Positions 1 to 9,609 are shown, counted from the first letter of the stretch. The stretch: DNA of 64,000 nucleotides from JAHDFB01 sp965658745 (GCA_965658745.1 CBFHTK010000008.1:1-64000); one strand, 5' to 3'. Notes: a model not told the origin generated them from the sequence alone. Numbers and translations: made by a program.

Positions 1-1
1 A

Positions 2-988
2 CTAGTTAGTATAGTAATGCCAGCTTACAATGCTGAAAATCACATTCATGCGTGCCTAAATTCTATCATCGATCAAACATACTCAAATTGGGAATTATGC
101 ATTGTAGATGATTTCTCATCTGATGACACCGCTGAGCTTGTAAGGCATTTTGCGGATAAAGACCGACGGATTAATTTACTTAAAAACACAAGAAAAGGTA
201 TTATTCCAGCACTACAACTTGCTTTTAAATACTCAAAAGGTGATTTCATAACTCGTATGGATGCTGACGACATCATGAAAACTACAAAGATTGAGACCCT
301 TCTGAAGATTTCTACTGATCACAATACATCCTGCGTTACAAATTACGTAGAGTACTTTTCCGATGGCAAGCTACAAGGAGGCTTCATACGATATGCAAAC
401 TGGCTAAATGATCTTATCGATAAAAAAGCTCATTGGAAAGCCATCTACCAAGAATGTGTAATTCCTTCTCCAAGTTGGATGATGTCCAGAGACCTATTTG
501 AGACAATCGGCGCTTTTCAATCGGATCAATATCCTGAAGATTACGACCTATGCTTTCGACTCTATGAGGCAAAAATCCCTGTGATCGGTATCCCTCAGGT
601 CCTGCATTTGTGGAGAGACCATCCCACAAGAGCGTCTCGTAATGATCCAAACTACATGGATCAACATTTTATTGATTTAAAGCTACACTACTTTGAAAAA
701 CTAGATTTAGACAATTCAAAAACCCTGTATTTGTGGGGTGGCGGTCCCACAGGTAAAAAGTTAGCTAAGAAACTTATCGACAGAAACATAGATTTCCGAT
801 GGTGTACGGGCAACCCATCTAAGGTAGGGAAAGACATATATGGAATAAAACTTGAAGAAGAAGAGGTGCTACTCTCATCTGATAAAAAACAAATTATCTT
901 TGCAATCAAACAGCCAGACTTCGTGCATGAAAATCCGCTTTTTGATAAAATCTCGTCATCTAGTCATCAGCTTTTTAGGTTCTACTAA
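2..988 (+). CDS. Family 2 glycosyltransferase (5' end outside window)
   Basis: Transfers a sugar from a nucleotide-sugar donor, probably in surface glycan assembly (family inference). The reading frame is open to the left edge and the residues before the first Met read LVSIV, followed by MPAYNAE: this is the usual start of a GT-A fold, so the true start lies upstream of the window. The donor/metal motif RMDADD is at about residues 78-83 of the Met-initiated part, and PEDYDLCFRL is the usual acceptor-side motif. After about residue 235 comes an extra C-terminal domain starting LYLWGGGPTGKKLAKKL, a glycine-rich nucleotide-binding-like segment seen behind some GT2 domains. The acceptor cannot be read from the sequence. 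Confidence 0.85.
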   Translation, partial: LVSIVMPAYNAENHIHACLNSIIDQTYSNWELCIVDDFSSDDTAELVRHFADKDRRINLLKNTRKGIIPALQLAFKYSKGDFITRMDADDIMKTTKIETLLKISTDHNTSCVTNYVEYFSDGKLQGGFIRYANWLNDLIDKKAHWKAIYQECVIPSPSWMMSRDLFETIGAFQSDQYPEDYDLCFRLYEAKIPVIGIPQVLHLWRDHPTRASRNDPNYMDQHFIDLKLHYFEKLDLDNSKTLYLWGGGPTGKKLAKKLIDRNIDFRWCTGNPSKVGKDIYGIKLEEEEVLLSSDKKQIIFAIKQPDFVHENPLFDKISSSSHQLFRFY

Positions 989-1088
989 TCACCAAAAACT
1001 TCTAGAAGACATTGCAAAAAAGAATCTGTCCAGATAAGCTAATACAGAAAACCTTTTGTCACAAAAAATGTAGTAATGACAATCAATC

Positions 1089-3347
1089 ATGTTTATTACA
1101 ATGAGTAGATCGCTCAAGTTCTTATCATATACTTTTTTTCTTGCAATAACAATAATCGGGATCTTTTCGATTTACAATGCGAGGTTTGAATTCAATTTTG
1201 AAGATTTCTTCCCACAGAATGATCCTGATCTTGAATTTTTCTTGGAATTCATCGATGAATTCGAGACCGATGATAACTTTTTTCTAGTAGCACTAGAGAA
1301 TGAAGGCGGTATCTTTGAAGAAAAGTATCTGCAAGATTTAGATAGTCTCACAAAGGCTGTCAGAAATTTGCCAAACGTAAAAGAGGTGATGTCCTTGACG
1401 ACGCTATTCTATCCCGTTAAAACCCCATTTGGCATTACTTCGATACCTGCAGTTCACCCTTCAGATCCAGATAAATTTGAATCAGATAAGGAACAACTTG
1501 CAAATGATGAAAGATTTTTAAAGACACTCGTATCGGAAGATTTCACATCGTCGATTATCAATATAAAAGTAAAGGATAGTGTGAATCTTGAGCTTTCCAA
1601 TGTTTTGGTAGTAGCCATTGACTCGGTTGTAAATAGTTTCGAATTTGAAGAGGCTCATTATCTCGGAAGAGCAAATTTCCAAAAGGAAATGATCGAAATG
1701 TCCAGCAATGAGATTATCAAAAGCTCGGTTTTAGCTGGACTTCTTGTACTTTTTATCATGATATTGATTTATCGTAAGGTGGCCTCCGTTCTATTGACAA
1801 TGTTTGCTATAGGTTTGTCGATGATGGGATTCTTGTCCTATATGTGGCTTAGCGGACAAGCTTTCAATGCTATGGCTGGTCTATATCCGATATTAATGAT
1901 CATCGTTTCCACTTCAGATATCATACATCTCCTCTCGAAGTACATTGATGAATTAAGAAAAGGAAAGAACAAGCGAGAAGCAATAAAAATTACCATAAAA
2001 GATATTGGACTCGCTACTCTGCTCACCTCTATAACTACTGCCGTAGGTTTCGCCACGTTACTGTTTTCAAGACTGTCGCCGATTCAGAATTTTGGTATCA
2101 ATGCAGCAGTAGGAGTTCTGATCGCGTTTGTAATCATCCTACTATTCTGTGCGATTTTTCTCCCTATGTTCTCACTTGAGCATCTAGCACCAGAGAAAAG
2201 AGGTATGAAATCATGGGAGAATTGGCTCGAAAAATGGTATCAGCAGACTCTTGCTGTACCTAGCAGAATCGTAGCAGTGTCTGTCGCCATCCTACTGCTT
2301 GCTTTCTACGGAATTAGCACGATAACGACAAACTACAAGTTGGCATCTAACCTACCGCTAAAGGCAAAAATCACAGAAGATTACCACTACTTTGAGCAAG
2401 AATATGCTGGATTTCGACCACTTGAAGTTGCTATTCAAGCTGGTGAAGGCAAGTTAATAACCGACTATGATGTAATGCAACAGATCGTTGCAGTTGAAAA
2501 TCACATAAAAACGTATCCTGCTATTGGAAATGTAACAGGATACAGTCTGATTCTGAAAAGTATTAATCGGATGATGAACGGTAATAAGCTAGAATACTAT
2601 CAGCTTCCTCAAGACTCCTCTACTTTCGAAGCCTACAAGAAAATGGCATCTTTGGCACCGAAAATGACAAACTCACTCTTACTCTCGGCAGATGGAAAAA
2701 AATCACGAATAAGCTCTCGGGTTGATGATATAGGAGCAGAAGAAGTTCAAGCAAGAGTAAACCAAATTGATCAATGGATAAGTGAAAACACAGATCCTGA
2801 TTTAGTTACTTTCAAACTCACAGGAACTGCAATGATCCTCGACAAAAACATGTTCTATGTGCGGGAATCATTACTAAAAGGTCTGGGTTTAGCTATTCTT
2901 ATAGTTTCAATTCTCATGGTGTTACTATTTAAGAATATACGTTTGATATTAATCTCCATTATTCCCAATCTTTTTCCTTTACTCACCTCGGCCGCCATAA
3001 TAGGTTTTATGGGAATAGAGTTGGAAGCTGGTATGTCTATTGTATTTGCCATCGCTTTTGGGATTGCGGTTGATGACACAATTCATTTTCTAAGTAAATT
3101 CAAAATCGAACGAAATAAAGGCAACAGCGTCGAAGACGCACTACATACAACCTTCATTGAAACAGGTAAAGCTATTATCCTTACATCCTTAATACTCTTT
3201 TTTGGATTTATGGTTATGTTTTTCTCCATCCATCCACCAAGTAGATCAATCGGAATTCTCATTGCAGTAACTCTAGTCGCAGCCTTAGTTGCTGACTTAT
3301 ACTTGATTCCAGTACTTATAAGAGGTCTATTTGCTAAGAAATCGTAA
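1089..3347 (+). CDS. RND superfamily exporter, MMPL type
   Basis: A 752-residue inner-membrane protein of the RND/MMPL family, which exports lipids or other hydrophobic compounds using the proton gradient. There is one membrane helix near residues 8-28, a periplasmic domain to about 205, five helices to about 365, a short amphipathic linker, a seventh helix near 390, a second periplasmic domain, and five helices at about 595-745. The duplicated architecture is complete. The acidic motif in the fourth helix of each half (TSDIIHLLSK and VDDTIHFLSK) is present. The ATG at 1089 and the one at 1101 are both possible starts; the second gives a compact MSRSLK start. No membrane-fusion or outer-membrane partner is adjacent. 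Substrate unknown. Confidence 0.88.
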   Translation: MFITMSRSLKFLSYTFFLAITIIGIFSIYNARFEFNFEDFFPQNDPDLEFFLEFIDEFETDDNFFLVALENEGGIFEEKYLQDLDSLTKAVRNLPNVKEVMSLTTLFYPVKTPFGITSIPAVHPSDPDKFESDKEQLANDERFLKTLVSEDFTSSIINIKVKDSVNLELSNVLVVAIDSVVNSFEFEEAHYLGRANFQKEMIEMSSNEIIKSSVLAGLLVLFIMILIYRKVASVLLTMFAIGLSMMGFLSYMWLSGQAFNAMAGLYPILMIIVSTSDIIHLLSKYIDELRKGKNKREAIKITIKDIGLATLLTSITTAVGFATLLFSRLSPIQNFGINAAVGVLIAFVIILLFCAIFLPMFSLEHLAPEKRGMKSWENWLEKWYQQTLAVPSRIVAVSVAILLLAFYGISTITTNYKLASNLPLKAKITEDYHYFEQEYAGFRPLEVAIQAGEGKLITDYDVMQQIVAVENHIKTYPAIGNVTGYSLILKSINRMMNGNKLEYYQLPQDSSTFEAYKKMASLAPKMTNSLLLSADGKKSRISSRVDDIGAEEVQARVNQIDQWISENTDPDLVTFKLTGTAMILDKNMFYVRESLLKGLGLAILIVSILMVLLFKNIRLILISIIPNLFPLLTSAAIIGFMGIELEAGMSIVFAIAFGIAVDDTIHFLSKFKIERNKGNSVEDALHTTFIETGKAIILTSLILFFGFMVMFFSIHPPSRSIGILIAVTLVAALVADLYLIPVLIRGLFAKKS

Positions 3348-3375
3348 GACGGTTTAGTTCTAAGTTTTGGGCGAC

Positions 3376-3389
3376 CCTCCTAACGGAGG
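3376..3389. repeat. Short GC-rich inverted repeat
   Basis: CCTCC-TAAC-GGAGG, a perfect 5-bp stem with a 4-base loop, 28 bases after the exporter stop codon. No T-run follows, so it is not a clear terminator. It lies just before the SPFH remnant and may mark the edge of what was lost from that gene. Confidence 0.35.
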
Positions 3390-3404
3390 CGCTACGCTTC
3401 AGAG

Positions 3405-3914
3405 CTCTTATGTAACATTGGCACAAATTATGAAGAAAACATGATTCTTCCAGTTTTTAGATCTGCCGTCGCTGACGTGTCTGCCAAGTTTTATGCTAAG
3501 GACATGCATGCTGGAGAATGATCAACAATTATGGCGGCGATCAGCGATCAAATGATGATTTATCTTGATGGTAAAGGAATTGAAATCGATGCAGTGTTAC
3601 TCAAATCTATCCAACTTCCTGCAAGTCTTGCTAGAGCAATCGAGTCCAAACTAGAAGCTGAGCAGCAAGCTCAACAGATGGAATTTGTCCTAGATCAATC
3701 ACGAAGACAAGCTGAAGTACGAAGAATTGAAGCTGAGGATGTAAGAGATGCACAGATCATCATTTCAGAAGGACTAGATGCGAAAATGCTGCAATTTAAA
3801 TCAATCGAAGCTTTTCTTGAATTAGCTAAGTCACCCAACTCCAAGATAATTGTTACCGACGGCGATTTACCACTGCTTATGGACAATAGTTTTGACGTTA
3901 CACCAAAAAAATAA
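3405..3914 (+). pseudogene. SPFH/prohibitin-like protein, C-terminal remnant with internal TGA
   Basis: Intact relatives are membrane-anchored Band 7/SPFH proteins of about 270-300 residues. Here only the second half remains. From 3405 the frame reads IGTNYEENMILPVFRSAVA, then a TGA at 3519-3521 interrupts it in the segment expected to read HAGERSTI, and the same frame continues without shift through an EAEQQAQQ coiled-coil region to TAA at 3912-3914. A TAA at 3381 closes the frame upstream, and no N-terminal membrane segment or start is present. The stop could derive from CGA (Arg) by one C-to-T change. An ATG at 3531 could start a 127-residue product, but it would begin inside the domain. 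Dead gene or sequence error at one base plus a lost 5' half; the former fits better. Confidence 0.72.
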
Positions 3915-3937
3915 TCCCTAAATAAATATCAGTTTCT

Positions 3938-3968
3938 AATGCAGATAGACTTCCTATCTGCATTTTTT
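3938..3968 (+). terminator. Rho-independent terminator after the SPFH remnant
   Basis: AATGCAGATAG and CTATCTGCATT form an 11-bp perfect stem with an ACTTC loop, followed by a T-run. It is kept although the gene before it is broken, which suggests the gene was lost recently. Confidence 0.85.
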
Positions 3969-3977
3969 ATTTCTATT

Positions 3978-3985
3978 TAGCTTTG
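3978..3985 (+). promoter_or_regulatory. Putative -7 element TAGCTTTG of the ggt gene
   Basis: Matches the Bacteroidota TAnnTTTG consensus and lies 25 bases before the ATG at 4011, directly after a terminator, so a new transcript would be expected to start here. No matching -33 TTTG was found. Confidence 0.4.
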
Positions 3986-4010
3986 CTATCTTGCACGCTT
4001 ATTGAGTACC

Positions 4011-5349
4011 ATGAAAGCACACAACCAAAATGCTATTGCAGCTGGTCATGAGGAGACTTTAGCAGTAGCTAAAGTTATTCTTGAAAATGGAGGCAACGCG
4101 TTTGACGCTGCTATAACCGCAGCTATTGCAATGTTTATAACAGAACCCTGCATGTCTCCTGCAGGTGCAGGTGGATTCGCTATGGTACATCAGCAAGGTG
4201 AAGAACCTAAGATGCTAGACTTCTTCACACAGACTCCGATGTCCAAACCAAAGCTCAAGCAAGTTGACTTTTTCCAGTGACTGTAAACTTTGGAAATGAA
4301 AAAGAAATATTCCATGTGGGGCAGGCATCTATAGCAACGCCGGGAATAGTAAAAGCAATTTTTGAAATACACAAGCTGTATGGCTCTATACCGATGCAGG
4401 AATTGCTAGCACCTATTCGAGAGCTAGCAACAAATGGAGTACCGATAAATACATTTCAAGGTATCGACCTAGGCTTGCTTGAATCCATTTTCGCTCTCGA
4501 TCCAAGTGTTAAACAAGTTTTTTCAAAGAAGGTAGAGTATTAGAAGAAGGAGATCACCTATATATGCCGAGACTAAATTCATTTTTGGATTTACTGCAGT
4601 ACGGAGGTGACACAGAAATCTATCTACCAAACGGAGCTTCAATGGGTGGTGCACTGATGACTTTAGCGCTTGATTGGTACTCAAAAACAAATAATTGGGT
4701 ACAAACTGTTGAACAAACTAGAAAAATGTTCAGTTCGATGGAGTCTCTTCATTATTGGATGAAAAAAATACATTCTGAGCTTCCATTCAGTCCACAAGGT
4801 GACTCGATCTCTACAAATGGAACTTCGCATTTCAACATCGCTGATTCAACGGGAAATGCAATCAATATGACCATCTCTATCGGTGAAGGTTGCGGATATT
4901 TTATACCTGGAACAGACATGCAGATGAATAATATGATGGGTGAATCATTTTTGCTCCCTAAAGGATTCCATTCTTGGCTACCAAACCAGAGGCTTCAATC
5001 TATGATGACTCCTACCATGATGGTCGATCATCAGAAAAATCTAGTATTTGCCGGTGGATCAGGAGGAGCTGGACGTATACCTTACATGATTGCGCAGGTT
5101 TTGGATGGGATTCTAACCAAGAAACAATCTTTGCTAGAAGCAACAGTCGCTCCAAGAGTTTATGTTGATAATTGTTTGGCTCATGTAGAGAATGGGTACA
5201 AAGGTGAAATACCTAACCATTTAAAAAAGCATCATTGGGCTGACAAGTCGCTTTTCTTCGGTGGAGTTCATAGTATTTATCGGAATGAGCACGGCGAATT
5301 TGAAGCATGTGGTGATTCGCGCAGATATGGAGTTTCCACTGTCTTTTGA
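4011..5349 (+). pseudogene. ggt: Gamma-glutamyltranspeptidase, split by two frameshifts
   Basis: GGT hydrolyses or transfers the gamma-glutamyl group of glutathione, normally in the periplasm. The product is spread over three frames: 4011-4280, 4277-4543 and 4564-5349. The first part has the family N-terminus (GGNAFDAAITAAIA, then SPAGAGGFAMVH). At about 4270-4280 the frame jumps from VDFFQ-stop to PVTVNFGNEKEIF, consistent with one missing base. At about 4517-4524, in a run of six T, a second missing base separates KQVF from GRVLEEGDHLYMPRL. The third part has the catalytic Thr in NGTSHFNIADSTGNA and the oxyanion loop GSGGAGRIPYM. Both shifts are single bases, the second in a homopolymer, so an assembly error is as likely as decay. 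Joined length would be about 447 residues, somewhat short for GGT; no clear signal peptide is visible. Confidence 0.85.
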
Positions 5350-5382
5350 CTTATTCTTAGGTAACCGAAGGCTAAAAAGTAT

Positions 5383-5390
5383 TACTTTTG
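5383..5390 (+). promoter_or_regulatory. Putative -7 element TACTTTTG of the ALDH7 gene
   Basis: TAnnTTTG match 17 bases before the ATG at 5408. The expected transcription start is near 5396-5398, so the mRNA would carry a leader of only about ten bases. This supports 5408 rather than any upstream start. Confidence 0.5.
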
Positions 5391-5407
5391 CACAAAAATC
5401 TAATCAA

Positions 5408-6940
5408 ATGAATATAAACAGAGATTTTCTTAGAGAACTTCAATTACAATCCAAAAATCCTGGCACGTGGACAGGTATGCAGTCCCATGATTCCGGAACT
5501 TACATACCTTCTCATAGTCCAGTAGATGGAGCCTTAATTGGCGAGGTAAGTGTTACGACTAAAGAGCAATACGAAGAGGTAATTGCGAAAGCTCAAGAGG
5601 CTTTCAAAACGTGGCGAATGGTACCAGCACCAAATAGAGGTGAAATCGTTCGTCAGTACGGTGAAGCTTTGCGCAAACATAAAGATGCACTTGGAAGGCT
5701 TGTTTCCTATGAAATGGGTAAGAGTCTTACTGAAGGATGGGGAGAAGTACAAGAAATGATTGACATCTGTGATTTTGCCGTGGGTCTTTCCCGACAGTTA
5801 TACGGATTAACAATGCATAGTGAGCGTAGTTTACACAGAATGTACGAGCAATGGCATCCAATGGGTATAGTAGGAATTATTTCTGCCTTTAACTTCCCAG
5901 TAGCCGTATGGTCATGGAACTCTATGATAGCACTAGTATGTGGTGATGTTTGTGTATGGAAACCGAGTGAAAAGGCGCCAATTTGTGGCGTTGCTTGTCA
6001 GCAGATTTTCCAAGACATCCTTAAAGAAAATAACATCCCTGAAGGTGTAGTAAGCCTCGTAAATGGTGATTATAAGGTCGGTGAATATATGTCAAAAGAC
6101 CATAGGCTACCATTGATCTCAGCGACAGGTAGTACAAGAATGGGTAAAATTGTTGCTGCAGAAGTTGCTAGTAGATTAGGAAATACACTACTTGAGCTAG
6201 GTGGTAACAATGCCATTATCATTACTCCAAATGCCGATATGAAAGTTGTTTTGACCGGTGCTGTATTTGGCGCCGTTGGTACAGCTGGACAGCGATGCAC
6301 TTCTACTCGTAGATTAATTGTACATAACAGTCAATATGAAAAAGTAAAAGAAGTACTAGCTAAAGCATATGGTCAGATCAGGATTGGAAACCCATTGGAT
6401 TCAGATAATCACATGGGACCATTGATTGATAAGGCGGCAGTAGAAATGTACACGAATGCATTAGATAAAGCCAAAGCTGAAGGAGCTAATTTCATTGTTG
6501 AAGGTGGAGTTTTGGAAGGTTCTGGATATGAAAGTGGCTGCTATGTAAAACCGTGTATTGCTGAAGCTAACAATGATATGGATATTGTTCAGACTGAAAC
6601 ATTTGCGCCAATCTTATATATCATGAAGTACGATACACTTGAAGAAGCTATTGCGATTCAGAATAACGTACCTCAAGGATTATCTTCTGCAATTATGACT
6701 GATAGCCTTAAGGAAGCAGAAAAGTTCCTTTCTGCAGCAGGTTCAGATTGTGGAATCGCCAACGTGAATATCGGTACAAGTGGAGCTGAAATAGGCGGTG
6801 CTTTTGGTGGTGAAAAAGAAACTGGTGGTGGACGAGAGTCAGGATCAGATTCTTGGAAAGCCTATATGCGTCGACAGACGAATACAATAAACTACAGTGA
6901 TGTGGTACCTTTAGCACAAGGAATCAAATTTGATTTGTAG
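5408..6940 (+). CDS. ALDH7-type L-aminoadipate-semialdehyde dehydrogenase
   Basis: A 510-residue NAD-dependent aldehyde dehydrogenase of the ALDH7 (antiquitin) family, which oxidises alpha-aminoadipic semialdehyde in lysine breakdown (family knowledge). The general base is Glu263 in LLELGGNNAI, the nucleophile is Cys297 in GTAGQRCTSTRR, and the Rossmann glycines are in ATGSTRMGK. The length fits the family. The frame is open upstream to 5261, but that part overlaps ggt in another frame; MNINRDFLRELQL at 5408 follows a promoter element and matches the family N-terminus. No other lysine-degradation gene is adjacent. A terminator shared with rbfA follows. Confidence 0.93.
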   Translation: MNINRDFLRELQLQSKNPGTWTGMQSHDSGTYIPSHSPVDGALIGEVSVTTKEQYEEVIAKAQEAFKTWRMVPAPNRGEIVRQYGEALRKHKDALGRLVSYEMGKSLTEGWGEVQEMIDICDFAVGLSRQLYGLTMHSERSLHRMYEQWHPMGIVGIISAFNFPVAVWSWNSMIALVCGDVCVWKPSEKAPICGVACQQIFQDILKENNIPEGVVSLVNGDYKVGEYMSKDHRLPLISATGSTRMGKIVAAEVASRLGNTLLELGGNNAIIITPNADMKVVLTGAVFGAVGTAGQRCTSTRRLIVHNSQYEKVKEVLAKAYGQIRIGNPLDSDNHMGPLIDKAAVEMYTNALDKAKAEGANFIVEGGVLEGSGYESGCYVKPCIAEANNDMDIVQTETFAPILYIMKYDTLEEAIAIQNNVPQGLSSAIMTDSLKEAEKFLSAAGSDCGIANVNIGTSGAEIGGAFGGEKETGGGRESGSDSWKAYMRRQTNTINYSDVVPLAQGIKFDL

Positions 6941-6963
6941 ACAACAGCACCGCTAAAATGTAT

Positions 6964-6997
6964 AAAGGGCACTTGAAAATTCAAGTGCCCTTTTTTT
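6964..6997. terminator. Bidirectional terminator between ALDH7 and rbfA
   Basis: AAAGGGCACTTG and CAAGTGCCCTTT form a 12-bp perfect stem with a six-base loop; A-rich sequence on the left and a T-run on the right let it end transcripts from both sides. It runs into the last codons of rbfA. Confidence 0.85.
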
Positions 6998-7364
6998 ATT
7001 CTTCCTCTGATTCTTTAGGAATGTCTATTTTATTTAAAAGTTCATCCACACGATACATTTCGTCGACCATCTCATCAAGATAAAATGAAACACGTGGTAT
7101 CCTGCGCACATGACTCTTAATTCTATGTGCAAGTCCCTGTCGTAGGCGATGCATATTATCTCGCATCTTATCTACAATCAATTGCTTATCGTCAGCATTA
7201 TAAACACTTAAATAGATCTTAGCAATTCCTAGATCAGACGACATTTTGACTCGAGTCACTGTAACGAGGGCACCTCCATATATATATGAGCCTTCCTGAA
7301 ACAAGACTGTCCCAAAATGTCTACGAATCAATTCTCCTACTTGCTTTTGTTTTTTAGACTCCAT
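6996..7364 (-). CDS. rbfA: 30S ribosome-binding factor A
   Basis: RbfA is a small KH-fold protein that binds immature 30S subunits and assists 16S rRNA 5'-end maturation, mainly in the cold. The 122-residue product has the family start KQKQVGELIRRHFG, a central VTVTRVKMSSDLGIAKIYLS segment and RIPRVSFYLDE near the C-terminus. The frame extends to 7397, but MESKKQK at 7364 fits the family and sits just behind a TAnnTTTG element. It is divergent from recG with a short shared upstream region. Confidence 0.92.
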   Translation of the reverse strand: MESKKQKQVGELIRRHFGTVLFQEGSYIYGGALVTVTRVKMSSDLGIAKIYLSVYNADDKQLIVDKMRDNMHRLRQGLAHRIKSHVRRIPRVSFYLDEMVDEMYRVDELLNKIDIPKESEEE

Positions 7365-7369
7365 AATTA

Positions 7370-7377
7370 CAAAATTA
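7370..7377 (-). promoter_or_regulatory. Putative -7 element TAATTTTG of rbfA
   Basis: Minus-strand TAATTTTG ends five bases before the ATG at 7364, so the transcript would have almost no leader. No clear -33 TTTG is seen. Confidence 0.45.
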
Positions 7378-7429
7378 GCACTAATCAGTTTAAACATTCA
7401 ATAAAATATGTTTTCGACTTCAATTAAGA

Positions 7430-9601
7430 TTGAATTACTCGGAAAAACATCCTACAATTGATAATTTTACACAAAACATTCCCTTGAAGCTTACAAGTCA
7501 TACGCTGAATAGTTCAATAGAGTTCATTAAAGGGGTCGGGCCCCAAAGAGCAGACCTGCTCAAAAAGGAACTTGGAATACATACTTTCGGTGATGCACTG
7601 CTTCATTTTCCATTCCGTTATGAAGACCGTACAACCTTTTACAAGATAAAGGATGCTAAAGATAATGGCGTTTCAATCCAACTGAAGGGAACGATCTTTA
7701 GCAAGGAATTGATAAAAGGACAGCGTTCAAAACGTATTGTCTGCATATTGAAGGACTCCTCGGGGTTCATTGAACTCGTATGGTTTAAGGGAATTCAAGC
7801 GATCAACGCTATAGTACAAGTTCATCAAGAATACGTTGTTAATGGCCGTATCACTGTCTATGGTGGTAAGAAAACAATGGCTCATCCTGAGCTAGAACTA
7901 CTCAAGGAGTATGAGGCAAAGCCAGGTGGACAGTTTGCACCTGTTTACTCCAGCACGGAAAAACTAAACAATCGAAACCTTGATAATCGCTTTAGACGAA
8001 ATATAGTAACTGATATACTCCAACGACTAAGACCATCCGATATTCCAGAAAACCTTCCTTCTGAATTACTTCAAAAATATAGACTAGTATCGCGGTACGA
8101 GGCTATCATTGGCATACATCTTCCAAGTTCGCAAAGAATGATGGAGGCAGCACGAAGAAGGATTAAATATGAAGAGCTATTCTACTTTCAACTCCATTTG
8201 GCGCAAAATAAAGCTTGGAGAAAAATTAACTTCAAGGGGCATATTTTTGGTCAAATCGGCTCGTACTTCAACACTTTCTACTCTACAAAATTACCGTTCG
8301 AACTTACCAATGCACAGAAACGTGTTATAAAAGAAATTCGTCGCGACTTAAAGGCAGGAAAGCAAATGAATCGACTACTGCAAGGAGATGTCGGAAGTGG
8401 TAAAACCATGGTAGCTTTGATTTCGAGTCTTATGGCACTTGATAATGATTTTCAAGCTTGTGTTATGGCTCCAACAGAAATATTGGCTAGTCAGCACCAT
8501 ATAGCCTTTACAGAATATGTTGAAGGATTAGGGATAGAAGTGGCTTTTCTCTCCGGATCGGTCAAAGGTAAAAAACGTAAGATACTACTAGAACGACTAG
8601 CAGCTGGTGAGATTCATATTTTAGTGGGTACACATGCACTTATCGAGGATCCAGTTATCTTCAATAATCTTGGACTTGCCATTATAGACGAGCAACATCG
8701 CTTCGGTGTCAAACAAAGGAGTAAGTTATGGTCTAAGTCGAAGGAATTTCCTCCACATATCCTGGTTATGACAGCAACTCCCATACCACGGACGCTTGCA
8801 ATGACCGTATATGGTGATCTAGACATAAGTGTTATAGATGAACTTCCACCTGGTAGAAAGCCAGTTACTACTTTACATAAAAGTGAAACCTACCGAGGCA
8901 AGATTATGGAATTCATGCGCGAAGAAATAAAACTAGGCCGACAGATTTATGTCGTTTACCCACTGATTGAAGAATCAGAAACCTTAGATCTTCAAAATCT
9001 TCAGAATGGATACGATCGTCTACTTGAATTCTTTCCTCGTCCTGACTACCAGATAAGTATCGTACACGGTAGGATGAAACCCAAGGACAAAGACATGGAA
9101 ATGCAACGTTTCGTGCGTGGAGAAACAAATATAATGGTTGCAACAACCGTCATCGAAGTTGGAGTCAATGTGCCTAACGCCTCTGTTATGATTATCGAAA
9201 ATGCTGAAAGATTTGGCTTGTCGCAATTGCATCAGCTAAGAGGACGAGTTGGTCGGGGTGCCGAAAAGTCATATTGTATTCTTGCAACTAGCTACAAACT
9301 ATCCAAAGAAGCTAAGGAACGGATTGCAACCATGGTTCGAACCAATGATGGTTTCGAGATTGCTGAAGCAGATATGAAATTAAGAGGGCCGGGAAACATA
9401 GATGGGACACAACAATCTGGACTGATGGATTTGGCACTTGTAAACCTTGCTGCTGACCGAGACATACTCAATGCCGCTAGAATAGATGCACTTGACCTGA
9501 TCGCTGATGATCCGAAGTTGGAGAAACCTGATCATAAACTAATTATGCGGTATTCAGAGAGACTTGGAACTCGATTCAAAGCTTGGGGGAAAATATCATA
9601 A
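7430..9601 (+). CDS. recG: ATP-dependent DNA helicase RecG
   Basis: RecG remodels stalled replication forks and branch-migrates Holliday junctions. The product has the family N-terminus FIKGVGPQRADLLKKELGI, the wedge/OB region (about residues 60-165), Walker A GDVGSGKT (319-326), motif II DEQH (420-423), then motifs TATPIPRTLAMT, TTVIEVGVNVPNA and QLRGRVGRG. The length of 723 fits. The start is uncertain: no ATG occurs in frame before about residue 149, so TTG at 7430 is taken; a TTG near 7485, closer to the conserved part, is an alternative. It is convergent with the next gene with only eight bases between stop codons. Confidence 0.95.
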   Translation: MNYSEKHPTIDNFTQNIPLKLTSHTLNSSIEFIKGVGPQRADLLKKELGIHTFGDALLHFPFRYEDRTTFYKIKDAKDNGVSIQLKGTIFSKELIKGQRSKRIVCILKDSSGFIELVWFKGIQAINAIVQVHQEYVVNGRITVYGGKKTMAHPELELLKEYEAKPGGQFAPVYSSTEKLNNRNLDNRFRRNIVTDILQRLRPSDIPENLPSELLQKYRLVSRYEAIIGIHLPSSQRMMEAARRRIKYEELFYFQLHLAQNKAWRKINFKGHIFGQIGSYFNTFYSTKLPFELTNAQKRVIKEIRRDLKAGKQMNRLLQGDVGSGKTMVALISSLMALDNDFQACVMAPTEILASQHHIAFTEYVEGLGIEVAFLSGSVKGKKRKILLERLAAGEIHILVGTHALIEDPVIFNNLGLAIIDEQHRFGVKQRSKLWSKSKEFPPHILVMTATPIPRTLAMTVYGDLDISVIDELPPGRKPVTTLHKSETYRGKIMEFMREEIKLGRQIYVVYPLIEESETLDLQNLQNGYDRLLEFFPRPDYQISIVHGRMKPKDKDMEMQRFVRGETNIMVATTVIEVGVNVPNASVMIIENAERFGLSQLHQLRGRVGRGAEKSYCILATSYKLSKEAKERIATMVRTNDGFEIAEADMKLRGPGNIDGTQQSGLMDLALVNLAADRDILNAARIDALDLIADDPKLEKPDHKLIMRYSERLGTRFKAWGKIS

Positions 9602-9609
9602 AGCAATAG

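Noticed and set aside
3519..3521. TGA as selenocysteine in the SPFH gene
   Set aside because: SPFH proteins have no selenocysteine, no following stem-loop was seen, and the gene also lacks its first half.
5261..5407. In-frame upstream extension of the ALDH7 gene
   Set aside because: It overlaps the end of ggt in another frame, has no ALDH similarity, and lies before a promoter element; the start at 5408 fits the family.
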